Positions 18,977 through 28,770 of a stretch of 64,000 nucleotides of DNA are shown one piece after another (the first letter of the stretch is position 1; each line of letters starts with the position of its first letter). The notes under the pieces were generated by a model that was not told where the DNA came from, made no database searches, and saw nothing but the letters and a program-made list of their open reading frames with translations. The position numbers and the translations under genes were made by a program. Source of the DNA: Trichomonas vaginalis G3. Its lineage: Eukaryota > Parabasalia > Trichomonadida > Trichomonadidae. The stretch is from NCBI RefSeq assembly GCF_026262505.1, contig NC_067203.1:16938392-17002391 (forward strand), written 5' to 3'.

Positions 18977-21481
18977 TTATTGCATAAAATCTGGATATTT
19001 CTCAGACATTAGACTAATAACATTTTCTGAACAGTTCTTTGCTGCTGTATTTCTGAATTCTGCAATAGAAAACTTATCAAATGGAGAATTAAAGTCAAAT
19101 GATTCGTTTTCATCCATAAAATCATCACTTTCATCATCAAACTCTTCTTCTTCGTTCTCTTCTTCTTCATTTTCCTTCTTTTTGTGTTCATTTACTCCAT
19201 CAAAACAATTTGCAGCAGAAACAAAGCAATCGTTGGCAAATTCTCCATGTACTGCTGCATACTTCAACAATGAAAGAATTGCAAGTTGTTTATCTGACCT
19301 CTTTCGTGCATTATTTGCAAAATCTATGATTAATTCAACAGAATTATCCAAATCTACGTCTCTAGCCAAGAATAATGACAGTATTACGTATTCTGCCATC
19401 TTCTTTTCGCTTTCATCTTCTAATTCCTCTGATGATAAAACAGTTTTGATTAATTCGTAAATTTGGGTGTAATCTACTGCATTATCTACCATAAACATCC
19501 AGCTGAGAAGCTCTCCGATACATTCGAAGTCAACAGCGTCGGAAATTACGGAATCTGAAATTTCCAAAATTTGTTGAGTTAATTGTGACTTCAAAAAGTC
19601 ATCAGGATACTCTCCGATGAACAAAAGTAATGGACGGCAGAGGTAGGAAATGAATCCTTGTGCACTTTGGTTATTTAATAAGGATTCGCACAAAATTGTT
19701 AACAATTGGAGGGTGTAAACAGACTTTTGCTTGACAACATGGCAAAGTATACGTGATAAGTCTGGATAATACTCTCCGTCTTCTAATGAAAGAAATCTTT
19801 CAACGAAATGAATGAATTCTTCACCAATAACTTGATTTCCAGCACATAATACGATGGATTCAAGCATATTTAGGTTCTGTACGAAGCTATCTTCGTCTTC
19901 TTCGACATCTTTGAGTTGTTCCATCAAAATATTGATTATATCCTGGTAAATAACTGCTGCATTCTCACTAATAACGCTTGGACAGGCCTTAGCGATTGCT
20001 AAAAGGCACTTTTCTGCATGGGGAGTATTCAATTCTTTTGAAAGCTGCAGTAAAACCTGGAATACTTCCGGCGAAGGGATTATTCCCTTGGCTACGATTT
20101 TTTCAAGTAGCTGGCAGGCTCCAGAACTCACAACTAACCTTGATGGATCTAAATTACTCAAAGAAATGTCCAAAAACAACTTCCTCGCATCGTCATCAAC
20201 ATAATTAACAGTCTGTGATAGCAAAAACAAGGTCGAAGCGATCGAAAGATCGTCATCTTCAATGGATGATGCTGCATTCGAAACCCAGACGATCAAATCC
20301 TCAAGAAAACCGTGTTTGACGATAGAGGGAGCACAAATTGATATGACTCTGGCCGATGTTTCATTGATGGGAAGGGTTAATAAGGCGGATGCGATGTTAG
20401 AAGACTTTTTAGTGATGTACTGGATGATGGATATGGCCAGAATCATTGGTACATTGCTTTCGTTCGATTGCAATGTGAATGCTCGGTCAATAAATACTGA
20501 TGGATTAATTAAAACGTCATTTTTGTCGGATTCGGACGGTTCTGCAGCAGATAAAAATAGCTCGAACTGATTTGTGTCCTCAGAAAGGTACTGCTTCAAG
20601 CTTGCGATTGAAATTAAAATTTTTGTTAACAAATAATCGGCTTCTCTATAGTTTTTAAGGGTAACTTCAAGAGCATTGATCGAGTATTCGAAAAATTGTT
20701 GTCTAAGTTCTTCTTCCTCTGAAAAAGAAGGTAATTGTAGAGCATTATTGAAAAATTTGAAGCAATAACCGATAAATTTTGGTGTAGCATTGATATTTTC
20801 GTTGTTGTAGTTCTGAATTATCTCAGTTACGAGTAAAATTGCGTTTGACATCAATTCAGGAATTGGTTTTCTGTGATGTAGACATAATAATGACTTTAAA
20901 GCAAGAATAATGATGTTTTCACCTACTTGTGTTCCTAAGTAGTCTAATGATGTGAAGAAATTTCCAAGTTGTGTTGAAAATTTTGTTTCCAAAAAAATAA
21001 ATTCCAAAGCTTCGTATTCCATCTCAACTTTGTACTTGGAAACTATTGTATACACAATTCTGAAGTAAGGGAGAATGACATTGTTTGTTAATGTCGATGC
21101 TTTTTCGAGAATATTTAAAACATTGTAAACATTTTCTTCGTAAATGTTGCGAAATTCACCTTCTTTGGAAGCAATAAGGCAGAATATATCTGCATAGTGC
21201 TCTAAAAATAGAAAATCTGGTTGAAAAATCAATGGTTGGAAATGATCGAGGAAATTTTGTTTAGTAGCGAAGTCTAATCCAGACCATTTGAGGCAAATCC
21301 ACTGTTTGAGAAGACCTAGTAATGGTATAACGACTCTTTGCTGAGAATGAAACTCATTAAAATTTTTATTTGTTAAAAATTCAATAATATGTGGTCCTGT
21401 TTCATCATTCTGGGTCATTTCAATAGCAAGTTCATTAGGTACTTCAGTATCTTGTATAAGATGATTGATTAGTGTTTCCAT
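18977..21481 (-). CDS. Importin-beta family nuclear transport receptor
   Basis: An 834-residue all-helical protein. The N-terminus carries an importin-type block (QQRVVIPLLGLLKQWICLKWSGL), followed by long stretches of paired amphipathic helices of HEAT-repeat character. Near residues 755-800 is a strongly acidic run followed by SPFDKFSIAEFRNTA, the arrangement of importin-7/8 type receptors, where an acidic loop precedes the last HEAT repeats and a 'P.D....F' segment. These proteins carry cargo through the nuclear pore in a Ran-dependent way. Length is shorter than importin-7 (about 1040), so the subfamily is uncertain. A clean ATG starts the protein; the stop is followed by TAAA-type sequence. 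No introns or breaks. Confidence 0.65.
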   Translation of the reverse strand: METLINHLIQDTEVPNELAIEMTQNDETGPHIIEFLTNKNFNEFHSQQRVVIPLLGLLKQWICLKWSGLDFATKQNFLDHFQPLIFQPDFLFLEHYADIFCLIASKEGEFRNIYEENVYNVLNILEKASTLTNNVILPYFRIVYTIVSKYKVEMEYEALEFIFLETKFSTQLGNFFTSLDYLGTQVGENIIILALKSLLCLHHRKPIPELMSNAILLVTEIIQNYNNENINATPKFIGYCFKFFNNALQLPSFSEEEELRQQFFEYSINALEVTLKNYREADYLLTKILISIASLKQYLSEDTNQFELFLSAAEPSESDKNDVLINPSVFIDRAFTLQSNESNVPMILAISIIQYITKKSSNIASALLTLPINETSARVISICAPSIVKHGFLEDLIVWVSNAASSIEDDDLSIASTLFLLSQTVNYVDDDARKLFLDISLSNLDPSRLVVSSGACQLLEKIVAKGIIPSPEVFQVLLQLSKELNTPHAEKCLLAIAKACPSVISENAAVIYQDIINILMEQLKDVEEDEDSFVQNLNMLESIVLCAGNQVIGEEFIHFVERFLSLEDGEYYPDLSRILCHVVKQKSVYTLQLLTILCESLLNNQSAQGFISYLCRPLLLFIGEYPDDFLKSQLTQQILEISDSVISDAVDFECIGELLSWMFMVDNAVDYTQIYELIKTVLSSEELEDESEKKMAEYVILSLFLARDVDLDNSVELIIDFANNARKRSDKQLAILSLLKYAAVHGEFANDCFVSAANCFDGVNEHKKKENEEEENEEEEFDDESDDFMDENESFDFNSPFDKFSIAEFRNTAAKNCSENVISLMSEKYPDFMQ

Positions 21482-21774
21482 TTTGTCTCCTTAAATTTTT
21501 GTCATGTAAATAAAATTGTAAAATGATTATTTGTCAAAAATACCAAATCAACTAAACTCTGAATAATAACATATATTGAATATTATTTGACTATGTGGAT
21601 TTAAATTGTCATATAATATTTAAGAATTTCTTTAGATTTTCTGATTTATTTAACATTCTTAATTTTGATACTCAAAAAGGATTAAAAATGAATGGTACGA
21701 TTTTAATAATTCATTGTTTATTATTATGATTAGTTTGAATCTAACTTTAGTTATTTAAAGATAACTAAATGTAT

Positions 21775-22194
21775 TTACTTTGTGAACTTTAGTTCTGTCT
21801 TTGTGATAAGGTAGTCACCTGATGTTGGAGACTTAAGAGAGTCAGCTTCTGCTTGAGCACACATGACAATCATATCTGTATTGCCTGTGTTCTTCAAGTT
21901 CCTGGAAACACCTGGAGCAACTCTGATGGATGTTCCTTCCTTCATCGGGATGATTGTTTCATCAAGTTGCATCTCACCAGATCCTGTGATGACAATGTAA
22001 ACTTCTTCGTGCTTCTTATGATCATGGAAGAATGGAATGGCCTCTCCTGGTTTGTACTTGGTGAATGAAATTTCCATTGATGTGAGCTTAAGTGCATCTT
22101 GCAAGAAAGCCTTGCTGTGCTCGTACTTCTCGAGACCACTGAAGTTGCCAATCTCAACAGCTGAGTACTTCTCTGTGCTGACGATCTTTTCCGT
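21775..22194 (-). CDS. Small cupin-domain protein with probable ACG start
   Basis: A 140-residue cupin. Motif 1 is PFFHDHKKHEEVYIVITGSG, giving metal ligands His57, His59 and Glu63 (numbered from ACG); motif 2 is GTSIRVAPGVSRNLKNTGN, where the usual His is replaced by Arg. The N-terminal 'LKLTSMEISFTKYKPGEAIPF' and C-terminal 'DSLKSP' parts match the bacterial type of small cupin, so bacterial origin by transfer is possible. The frame has no ATG: it runs back to a TAG just before 22221, and the first in-frame ATG would remove the family-conserved N-terminus. An initiator TTCATTTTT places +1 at 22213, and ACG-GAA-AAG at 22194 sits 19 nt downstream, exactly where a start is expected. Third-position C preference suggests high expression. 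Function unknown beyond cupin. Confidence 0.65.
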   Translation of the reverse strand, partial: TEKIVSTEKYSAVEIGNFSGLEKYEHSKAFLQDALKLTSMEISFTKYKPGEAIPFFHDHKKHEEVYIVITGSGEMQLDETIIPMKEGTSIRVAPGVSRNLKNTGNTDMIVMCAQAEADSLKSPTSGDYLITKTELKFTK

Positions 22195-22204
22195 CTTTGC
22201 TTTG

Positions 22205-22216
22205 TTTAAAAATGAA
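22205..22216 (-). promoter_or_regulatory. Initiator of the cupin gene
   Basis: On the minus strand TTCATTTTTAA fits TCA(+1)YT with the A at 22213, 19 nt before the ACG start codon. Confidence 0.45.
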
Positions 22217-23618
22217 GTCAACTAAAGTCTTTCCATCAACTATCTTCAGTTCATCTCACTTTTAAATATGAATTTCGAAAATTATGCTTAGTAGCATATA
22301 TTAAGCATAGTTTAGAACATTTATTATTTCTTCTGAAATTTTGATAGTGTCAAATTAGCCAACCCCATTCAATTTTTGTTTCATCGTATTTTTTTTGAAA
22401 ATGTCATTCAACAATTTTATGAATTTTATAAAAAACGAATGTATGTAATGCATACATTAATATTTTCCAACAAGTCAATTCCCTCTCAATAATTGAGAGT
22501 GTCAAATTAGCCAACCCCTATTTAATTTATAATTATCTTTATATATCTGATGATTCAAAAAGATACATTCTAGGTAATATTATGTAATAAAGAGTTGTTA
22601 TTGTTACTAATTATGTTAGATCGTCACTAAAAAGTTTTCCCATTTTGCTTCAAAAAGTCGTCTTTTGAATTCAATCTATTTCAATTTTTGTGATTTCTTA
22701 TTTATCAAACCAGACACTTTGAATCAAAAGAATGAATATATTTAATATAAAAACAATAAAATTATGTTAGAGATTACCAGATATGTATTAATACTCGAAT
22801 TTCATTACACATACGAATTAAATACCCTACGTTCCCAACTTCTGGAAAACGGTTTTTCACCCTTATGATTAGTTTCAGACACTTTGGGAATCTCCCAAAC
22901 TTTGATATTTTGCATTATGATAGAGAAACGTGTCTAGTTTAACGCACAGTTGTTTTAAAGGCAAATGATGATATCACATGAAATTATCAAATTATCAAAT
23001 TTTGAAGTACCAGTCCAAAGGGTTAATTAGATCCTACACAGATGTGCGATAGTGAAACATATGTGTTCTTGATTTGAGAAGTCCTACTGATAGAGGTATG
23101 AATCTCACAGCTTTGTGTGAGTGTGTCTGACACTTGTATAGAGTGGAATATGCGCCGACATATATTATATAATAACATGTAGTTGATAATTATGAAAAAA
23201 TAGAATTTGATGCGAATGATATTGAAAGTTGTTTTGTAATTTGATATTTTTCTTATATGTGTTAATTAGTAAATGGCTTGTTTGTTGTGATCGTACTGTG
23301 AAAAATGAAAGGTATTTTAAATTAAAAAAATGAGATTTTGAGATATCTCTAGAATTAAGAATTTATTATGTATTTGACTTTTATATAACTATGTGTAAAG
23401 GATCTCGATGTCTATATGCTTTAAATAAAATTAAATAAAATGAGATAAAAAATTAAAATGGACAAGAAGATATATGGAAATGTAATTTGTATTGTGTTGG
23501 TTGTTGGCAAAATGATTTTAATACAGATTTAAGGATTTGGAATGGATTTGAAATTAAATGATTTTTATTCAAGGAATAATAAGATTTTGAACTGGTTTTT
23601 ATTTTGAGAATGTAAACT
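22217..23618. other. Intergenic region with direct repeats
   Basis: No gene. A perfect 21 bp direct repeat (starting AGTGTCAAATTAGCCAACCC) occurs at 22346-22366 and 22498-22518; just before the second copy is the palindrome CTCTCAATAATTGAGAG. The stretch 23030-23160 is somewhat GC-richer and contains short hairpins (for example around GTGTCTGACAC), but I could not assign an RNA family. Confidence 0.5.
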
Positions 23619-23965
23619 CCTTCCATAGGATATGTATTAGAAAGATCAATTTCAAACTTTTTGAAAGAATTGTTTTTTTGTTGAGTGATTTTCTCTCATT
23701 TGATAATATATTTTAAGTTGGCGTATCTTACGCCCTTCCAAAAATATGTATTAGAAAGATCAATGTCAAACTTTTTGAAAGAATTGTTTTTTTGTTGAGT
23801 GATTTTCTCTCATTTATAATATATTTAAGTTGGCGTATCTTACGCCCTTCCAAAAATATGTATTAGAAAGATCAATGTCAAACTTTTTGAAAGAATTGTT
23901 TTTTTGTTGAGTGATTTTCTCTCATTTGATAATATATTTAAGTTGGCGTATCTTACGCCCTTCCA
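23619..23965. repeat. Three-copy tandem array, 112-114 bp period
   Basis: Units beginning CCTTCC...TATGTATTAGAAAG start near 23621, 23735 and 23847; a fourth is cut off after CCCTTCCAAATA. Copies 2 and 3 are nearly identical apart from small indels (ATTTGATAATAT versus ATTTATAATAT). Each unit ends in the hairpin GGCGTA-TCT-TACGCC. Confidence 0.9.
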
Positions 23966-24120
23966 AATATTTCTTAAAAATTTAAATTTGTCTCATCTCC
24001 TACTCTTAATTTAAAAAATTTCAAAATCCATAATAGTAAACATTTCTTATTTTTATTTAAATCTGAAAAAAAAAATTTAAACAATTTCTCTACACACGAC
24101 GGTTTCGGCGGTTTTCAGAA

Positions 24121-24260
24121 TGGTTGACAACTGAATTCATCAGGATAATGTCGGTTGGGGTGCCCTTCTTGGCCTCCTGAGTACTCACCAAGATACCCCC
24201 AGCTCCCGCAAAACACCTCCCATAGGTGAGCATTAACTGATGAAGTTATTGACAACTTTA
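24121..24260. repeat. GC-richer segment bounded by an imperfect ~20 bp inverted repeat
   Basis: GTTGACAACTGAATTCATCAG (split by one mismatch region) near 24123 is mirrored by CTGATGAAGTTATTGACAAC near 24238-24257. The interior (GGTTGGGGTGCCC..., ACCCCCAGCTCCCGC) is much richer in C and G than the flanks. No protein is evident. Confidence 0.5.
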
Positions 24261-24322
24261 TCTGATTTTTTTCTTTGTTTTTTTGTTAAGATTTCTTAAC
24301 CAAAGACTCGAAAACAAAACTT

Positions 24323-24885
24323 CGCTTCACGTTGCTGTCTTCCCAGTTACTCTGTCGCAATCTTTTGTCTGATTGCGTGCAAAGTTCTGCTCCTTTGAGA
24401 CTTTGCCCGACAGATGCATCTGGGAGACAGCACCCAAGCAGCTTATCGCTTCAAGTTGCTGTCTTCCCAGTTACTCTGTCGCAATCTTTTGTCTGATTGC
24501 GTGCAAAGTTCTGCTCCATGAATTATCAAATATGTGCCATTTCAGGAGAGATAACAAGCTCATGCCTCCTGGAATGGCGGATTGTTCAACAATCTTCTTC
24601 TGATTGCAGAACTTTCAACCGACAAGAGTGCACAATACACTCTTGTCGGTCAAAGTTTCGCATTCAAGTTATGAATGGGGAACTTGATATCATTCTGGGA
24701 GACATGCAGTGACAATGTCTCCCGGAATGAGACACTGTGACCGACAAGAGTGCACAATACACTCTTGTCGGTCAAAGTTTTGCAATCACATTCTGATTGC
24801 AGAAGATTGTCTCATTCTGGGAGACATTCAGAGGCAATGTCTCCCGGAATGAGACACTGTAACCGACAAGAGTGCACAATACACT
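24323..24885. repeat. Hairpin array with ~121-124 bp period
   Basis: A 71 bp block (starting CGCTTCACGTTGCTGTCTTC) at 24323-24393 recurs at 24447-24517 with one mismatch. Then a perfect hairpin ACCGACAAGAGTG-CACAATA-CACTCTTGTCGGT occurs at 24618-24650 and, with one more G-C pair, at 24739-24773; a third copy from 24862 is cut after its loop at 24885. Between them lie near-perfect hairpins ATTCTGGGAGACAT...ATGTCTCCCGGAAT (twice) and GCAATC...GATTGC (several times). Offsets between equivalent points are 124, 121 and 122 bp. The array is GC-richer than its surroundings. It may be a structured noncoding RNA locus or a decayed foldback element; I see no protein. Confidence 0.85.
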
Positions 24886-26211
24886 TAATGTTTTCAAATT
24901 TTCAGATTTAAATTTAATCTTTATTTTCATCATCATTTATAGTCTTGTTCCTTTATACAGTTATAATAAATTATCGTCAGATTCTAATATTTAAGATTCT
25001 TACTACTCAATTCAATATAATTATGTTAGTCACTCATATTCAGGAGAATAATTTAAAAATCTATAGCTCATATTTTGATAGTTATATATTTAGATGATAT
25101 ATATTGCAATTCCGGTTTCAACACGATCAAATGCCAAACCAAGACAAAATATATATGAATTTTCAAAATATCGATTTACATTAGAATCTATATCTAATTT
25201 TATCAATACACAAGTAGTGAATGTTCAATACATCTTTGAGCAACGTGAATAGCACAATTTTATAGGATTATTAGTTGATTATATAAAATATAAGCCAAAT
25301 CGAATCTGCTGTATAGTACTTTAGTTTATCATTGAATGTTAAATGTGTTCATATAAATATTTGAGTCAGATATCGCATTTTCTAATTTCAAAATTTATCT
25401 CATGAAGTTAGAATTTATTTGATCATACAACATCATGTTAGTCAAACCAGAGTTCAATGGCGATTCGAAAATGGAACAAATGCTTGTTTTATCAAAATGT
25501 TAAAATATTAATCTAAAAAACTTAATATCTAACCAAACCATTCTAGAATTATTATATACAGGTATGGGCAATCTAAATGCACACGGAATTCGGAAAATTA
25601 AAAAGAATATTTATGAGATTATTAAATCTTATGTAATTCAATGAAAAGTAGATAATATGAATATCCATAGGCTATATATCAACATATGAGTTTTTGGTTT
25701 GACCAATACTATACTAATGTGATCAAATTAATCTGATTTCTTAGATTTTCATTTGAAGCATTTGCAGTAGTAGGGGTACCTTTATATATTAACATATTAA
25801 AAATTGCGCTCCGATTCGCAGTTTCTTCATGATTTTGAGATTGCATTAGATTTCGCGATGCAGAAAAAAATCACTTTAGATTCCCGTCAAACTCTAAGTA
25901 TAAGCATGTCTCTATATGTAGAAACTGTCTGCGCTATTTATTTCCCGGCTCAAAAAACCACGGTGTCTGTGTGAGGAAAATACCCATTTTAGGACCCTGG
26001 GTAGGGGGTCATGAAAATTTTCCAAGAGTTGGAAATATAGGGTATTAAAAAATTAATTATAATTTTAATTTAAAACTGCATGTAATTAATGTTTGTATAA
26101 ATACAAATATATTTGCAACAAATTTTGATTCAAATTCATAAATTGGGAAATTAAATTTAAAATTATAATGAATAAAACAGCCTTCAGTTAATTTTAATAC
26201 GCAAATATACC
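24886..26211. other. AT-rich intergenic region
   Basis: About 1.3 kb with no gene seen. A short G/C-richer patch (ACCCTGGGTAGGGGGTCATG) lies near 25998. Otherwise featureless. Confidence 0.5.
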
Positions 26212-26880
26212 TGATAATTAAAGTTGTCATTTGCTGGATATTATCACTATAGCAATCACCTCAGTTTCATAGAATTATTTCATTTAGTTTTATAGCAAAT
26301 TCTCTATCAAACAAGTGTGATAATTAAGATAGAAAATTACAACAAAAAAATATATTTTATTTAAAAGAAATTAAAGAAGAAATATCAACATGGTTATAAA
26401 TGTGTCCATCAAGCATTGAGGAAATTCGTCGTTCCATGTAACATCTGAATTCTTCGAAGTCTTCATCATCTTCGGTCAATACTTTTTTGTTTGTGAATAT
26501 TCCAAGAAAATATCGCAATGTTGAATGTAATTCAGAATCATTCATGTTATCTTTCACAGAATCAGATATAAATTCTCGTACATTTTGGACTAATAAATTT
26601 GAAACAATCTTCCAATTATGTGTTTCACAACAATTACTGCATCTCAATGAACACAAATAATCTCGTGTAAATCTAATCTTTTTACCACATAATTGACATT
26701 GATAAAACAATTCTCGTTGATGTGGAATATCTTCATTAAATGAGTTCTCATATGAATCATTAATATTCTTTTTTGTCTCCATGACTGTTAATCCCAACTC
26801 CTTCCAATTGTTGAACTCCCAACATGTCCATAAGGAGCAAACAAGCGAATTATTGGTGGCAAAATCTGATTGACAAGACG
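26212..26880 (-). pseudogene. Duplicated 3' fragment of the DNA polymerase alpha gene
   Basis: A near-identical copy of the last 175 or so codons of the gene at 28822-32925 together with its 3' flank. The last 145 codons (26357-26794) retain the zinc-finger coding part with only a few substitutions (for example RFAR to RFTR, FISES to FISDS). One A is lost in CCCAACTCC (parent CCCAAACTCC), which shifts the frame at about 26796. Homology stops near 26880 in the middle of coding sequence. It lacks palm, fingers and exonuclease regions, so it cannot make a polymerase. The shared downstream flank shows it arose by DNA duplication, not retroposition. Confidence 0.85.
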
Positions 26881-27120
26881 GAAGAAAAGAATTATTGGAA
26901 TTGTGATTCTATCTTTATAGGTATTTACGTATTTTAAAGATTTCTACGAATACCATGATTATTAGGCAAGAAATGCATTCTATATACATTTCATCACTCT
27001 GATATCCTCTATATTTTCAAGTGTGAACATATTCCTAATATAGATGATTAGGAAATGATGAAGATGAATAATGGAATAAACACCCTTGGGAACTTCCTGG
27101 GCATGAAGAACACAAAAAGA

Positions 27121-27774
27121 GATAAGAAGAGTCTTTAGAAAGACTTTTAGAATTCGAACGTAATAAAGCAGAGCAAAAGAAACAAGAAGAAGATGAAGAA
27201 AAGAAGAAATCTTTAATCCATCTATCCAATTGTCAGTCAAGAGATTTGTATCCTTAAAGTTGGGTTGCTTTCTAGAAATGTTTTCTGTCTCTTTTAACTT
27301 GGCAGGTTTCTAGAAGCTTTTCAAGCAAATACAGAAATATTACCTGAGACTTTAAGAAATTGGTTTTTCAGCCATCTGTGACTTGGAAACTTTGTGTTTA
27401 TGTTGAGTTGTTTTAGGAGGTTTCTTGGATTCCTTTTCAGTTTCAATTGAAGATGGAAGATATTTTTGAATTGCAACTTGTGTAATTTTATCATGAATAT
27501 GTTGTGAAATTTCTCAGTCCATTTGTTGTTCAGCAAGAGGATATGAATTTGAACAATTAGGAAGTTCGTAATTAGAAGATTTTTAGATTTGTTCTTCGGC
27601 AAGGCTTATCTCTTCAACTTCCATCTCGACTGCAGTCTTCTCTTTGGCAGCTCTCTGTGCTTCGACTTCCTTGGCGGCTTTTTTTTTAGATACAAGATTA
27701 AGATTTTTGCGAATATAAAAGCTTTGGCTATTTATGAAATGAATTGGTAGTATAGAAATGTACAATATTATCAA
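27121..27774. pseudogene. Degraded coiled-coil gene debris
   Basis: Fragments in several frames look protein-like but none is intact. On the minus strand 27602-27700 encodes KKKAAKEVEAQRAAKEKTAV and an acidic end before a stop; just downstream, other frames read ELPNCSNSYPLAEQQMD, stop, then HDKITQVAIQKYLPSSIETE and a Lys-rich tail to about 27350. On the plus strand 27128-27255 encodes a charged helix (LERLLEFERNKAEQKKQEED). Such Lys/Glu-rich pieces can arise by chance in AT-rich DNA, so this is a weak call. Confidence 0.3.
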
Positions 27775-27839
27775 ATAGGTATTTTTATTTAGTATTATAA
27801 CAAAAACGAATAAAATACGAAAATAAGTTACTCTAAAAG

Positions 27840-28187
27840 TTACTTGTTACTGGATTTTCTATTTCTTGTATTCATAGCCTTTGATTGTGATTGTTGTTGT
27901 TCAACAATGTAATCTGGACGATCAACTTTGATATCGCGTTCTGCAAGGGCCAATTTGAGATATTTTAATTTCAAAACGTTAGCACTATTTTGATCACCAT
28001 TCGAATGGAATGCAACTGTTCCGATAATCTCTTTCAGTTTGTTCCTAAGAGCTGTTTTAACCATATTAATGGCTTCTTGATCATCAAGTTCAAGTCCCAT
28101 GGTTGCCATTGTAAGTTTAATCGCCTCATTCATCTGTTCTTCGATTTCATTGCGAACATCTTCTGGATTGCGAATCTCCTCTTCCAT
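27840..28187 (-). CDS. Histone-fold protein resembling TAF10
   Basis: A 115-residue helical protein. Residues about 15-100 give the histone-fold order of short helix, long helix (ELDDQEAINMVKTALRNKL) and closing helix, ending LKLKYLKLALAERDIKVDRP-Y. The end fits the TAF10 signature 'L...DL..AL.EYGI.v.rP.Y'. TAF10 is a subunit of TFIID and SAGA and pairs with TAF3/TAF8/SPT7-type partners. The long N-terminal extension of metazoan TAF10 is missing. The gene has a near-ideal promoter: GTCACTTTTTAATC with +1 A at 28198, 11 nt before the ATG. Family is probable, not certain; TAF4- or TAF12-like folds are alternatives. Confidence 0.5.
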   Translation of the reverse strand: MEEEIRNPEDVRNEIEEQMNEAIKLTMATMGLELDDQEAINMVKTALRNKLKEIIGTVAFHSNGDQNSANVLKLKYLKLALAERDIKVDRPDYIVEQQQSQSKAMNTRNRKSSNK

Positions 28188-28191
28188 GATT

Positions 28192-28203
28192 AAAAAGTGA
28201 CAG
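28192..28203 (-). promoter_or_regulatory. Initiator of the TAF10-like gene
   Basis: Minus strand TGTCACTTTTTA: TCA(+1)CT fits the trichomonad initiator; predicted leader 11 nt. Confidence 0.55.
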
Positions 28204-28480
28204 TTTCATTTTCATTTTAGCTGTTTATCGACATGTGGCGCTATCGATGTTTTTAGCTAATTTTTTAAAGGCATCATTTGAATATTGGTAAAATGTTCTT
28301 CTATTTCAAAATTATTCCAATATTTTAAGATATTTCGTTCAATTTGCTTGGAAGACTATACCATATTTAGGTGAAACCTCATTAGAATGATTCCTTGAAA
28401 ATGAATTGCTTATATTGTTGTTCTAAGTTGTTTATCTCGGGAACGAAAAAGTGGATTTTGACGAGTTTCAGCAATATATT

Positions 28481-28525
28481 GAAGGCTATGAGGTACTGAC
28501 ATTTAATCAGTGTCTCATAGCCTTC
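28481..28525. repeat. 45 bp near-perfect hairpin
   Basis: GAAGGCTATGAG and CTCATAGCCTTC form 12 bp arms; inside, ACTGA and TCAGT extend the stem around a CATTTAA loop. The string GAAGGCTATG recurs inside the nearby 120 bp element at 28739, so the two may be related. Confidence 0.75.
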
Positions 28526-28650
28526 AGTCCCTTCCCAAAATGAGAAGAACCTTGATAATTTTAAAGTAATCATTTGCAGGATATTATGATTATAGCATTC
28601 ACTTCAGAATCATAAAATTATTAGATTTCGTTTTATTCAAATTCTATTAA

Positions 28651-28770
28651 GGCTGCACTTACGCCCATCTGACTTTAATTCAAATTTCTGATAACAGGCG
28701 TGACGTGTCATTGAAAATTAACTTTAAACATCTGAATTGAAGGCTATGTCATAAGGGCGTAAGTGCACCC
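28651..28770. mobile_element. 120 bp MITE with TTAA target duplication
   Basis: TTAA flanks both sides (28647-28650 and 28771-28774). The ends GGCTGCACTTACGCCC and, inverted, GGGTGCACTTACGCCC are 16 bp terminal inverted repeats with one mismatch. The duplicate of this region at about 26212-26880 lacks exactly this segment, so it serves as an empty site and shows the insertion came after the duplication (or was excised from one copy). Non-autonomous; no coding capacity. Confidence 0.85.

Noticed and set aside
23030..23160. Possible snRNA or SRP/RNase P RNA
   Set aside because: GC-richer with small hairpins, but none of the diagnostic elements of these RNAs could be located.
24238..24257. CTGATGA as hammerhead or C/D snoRNA motif
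   Set aside because: The GAAA or D-box partner at the correct spacing is missing and the motif is explained by the inverted repeat.
24373..24712. Two open frames in the hairpin array (76 and 71 codons)
   Set aside because: They cross palindromic repeats, share residues only because the DNA repeats and lack protein-like character.
26980..27240. Frames of hydrophobic/Ser-rich sequence opposite a Lys/Glu-rich stretch
   Set aside because: Complement of AAG/GAA codons, which always gives Leu/Phe/Ser-rich frames; not a membrane protein.
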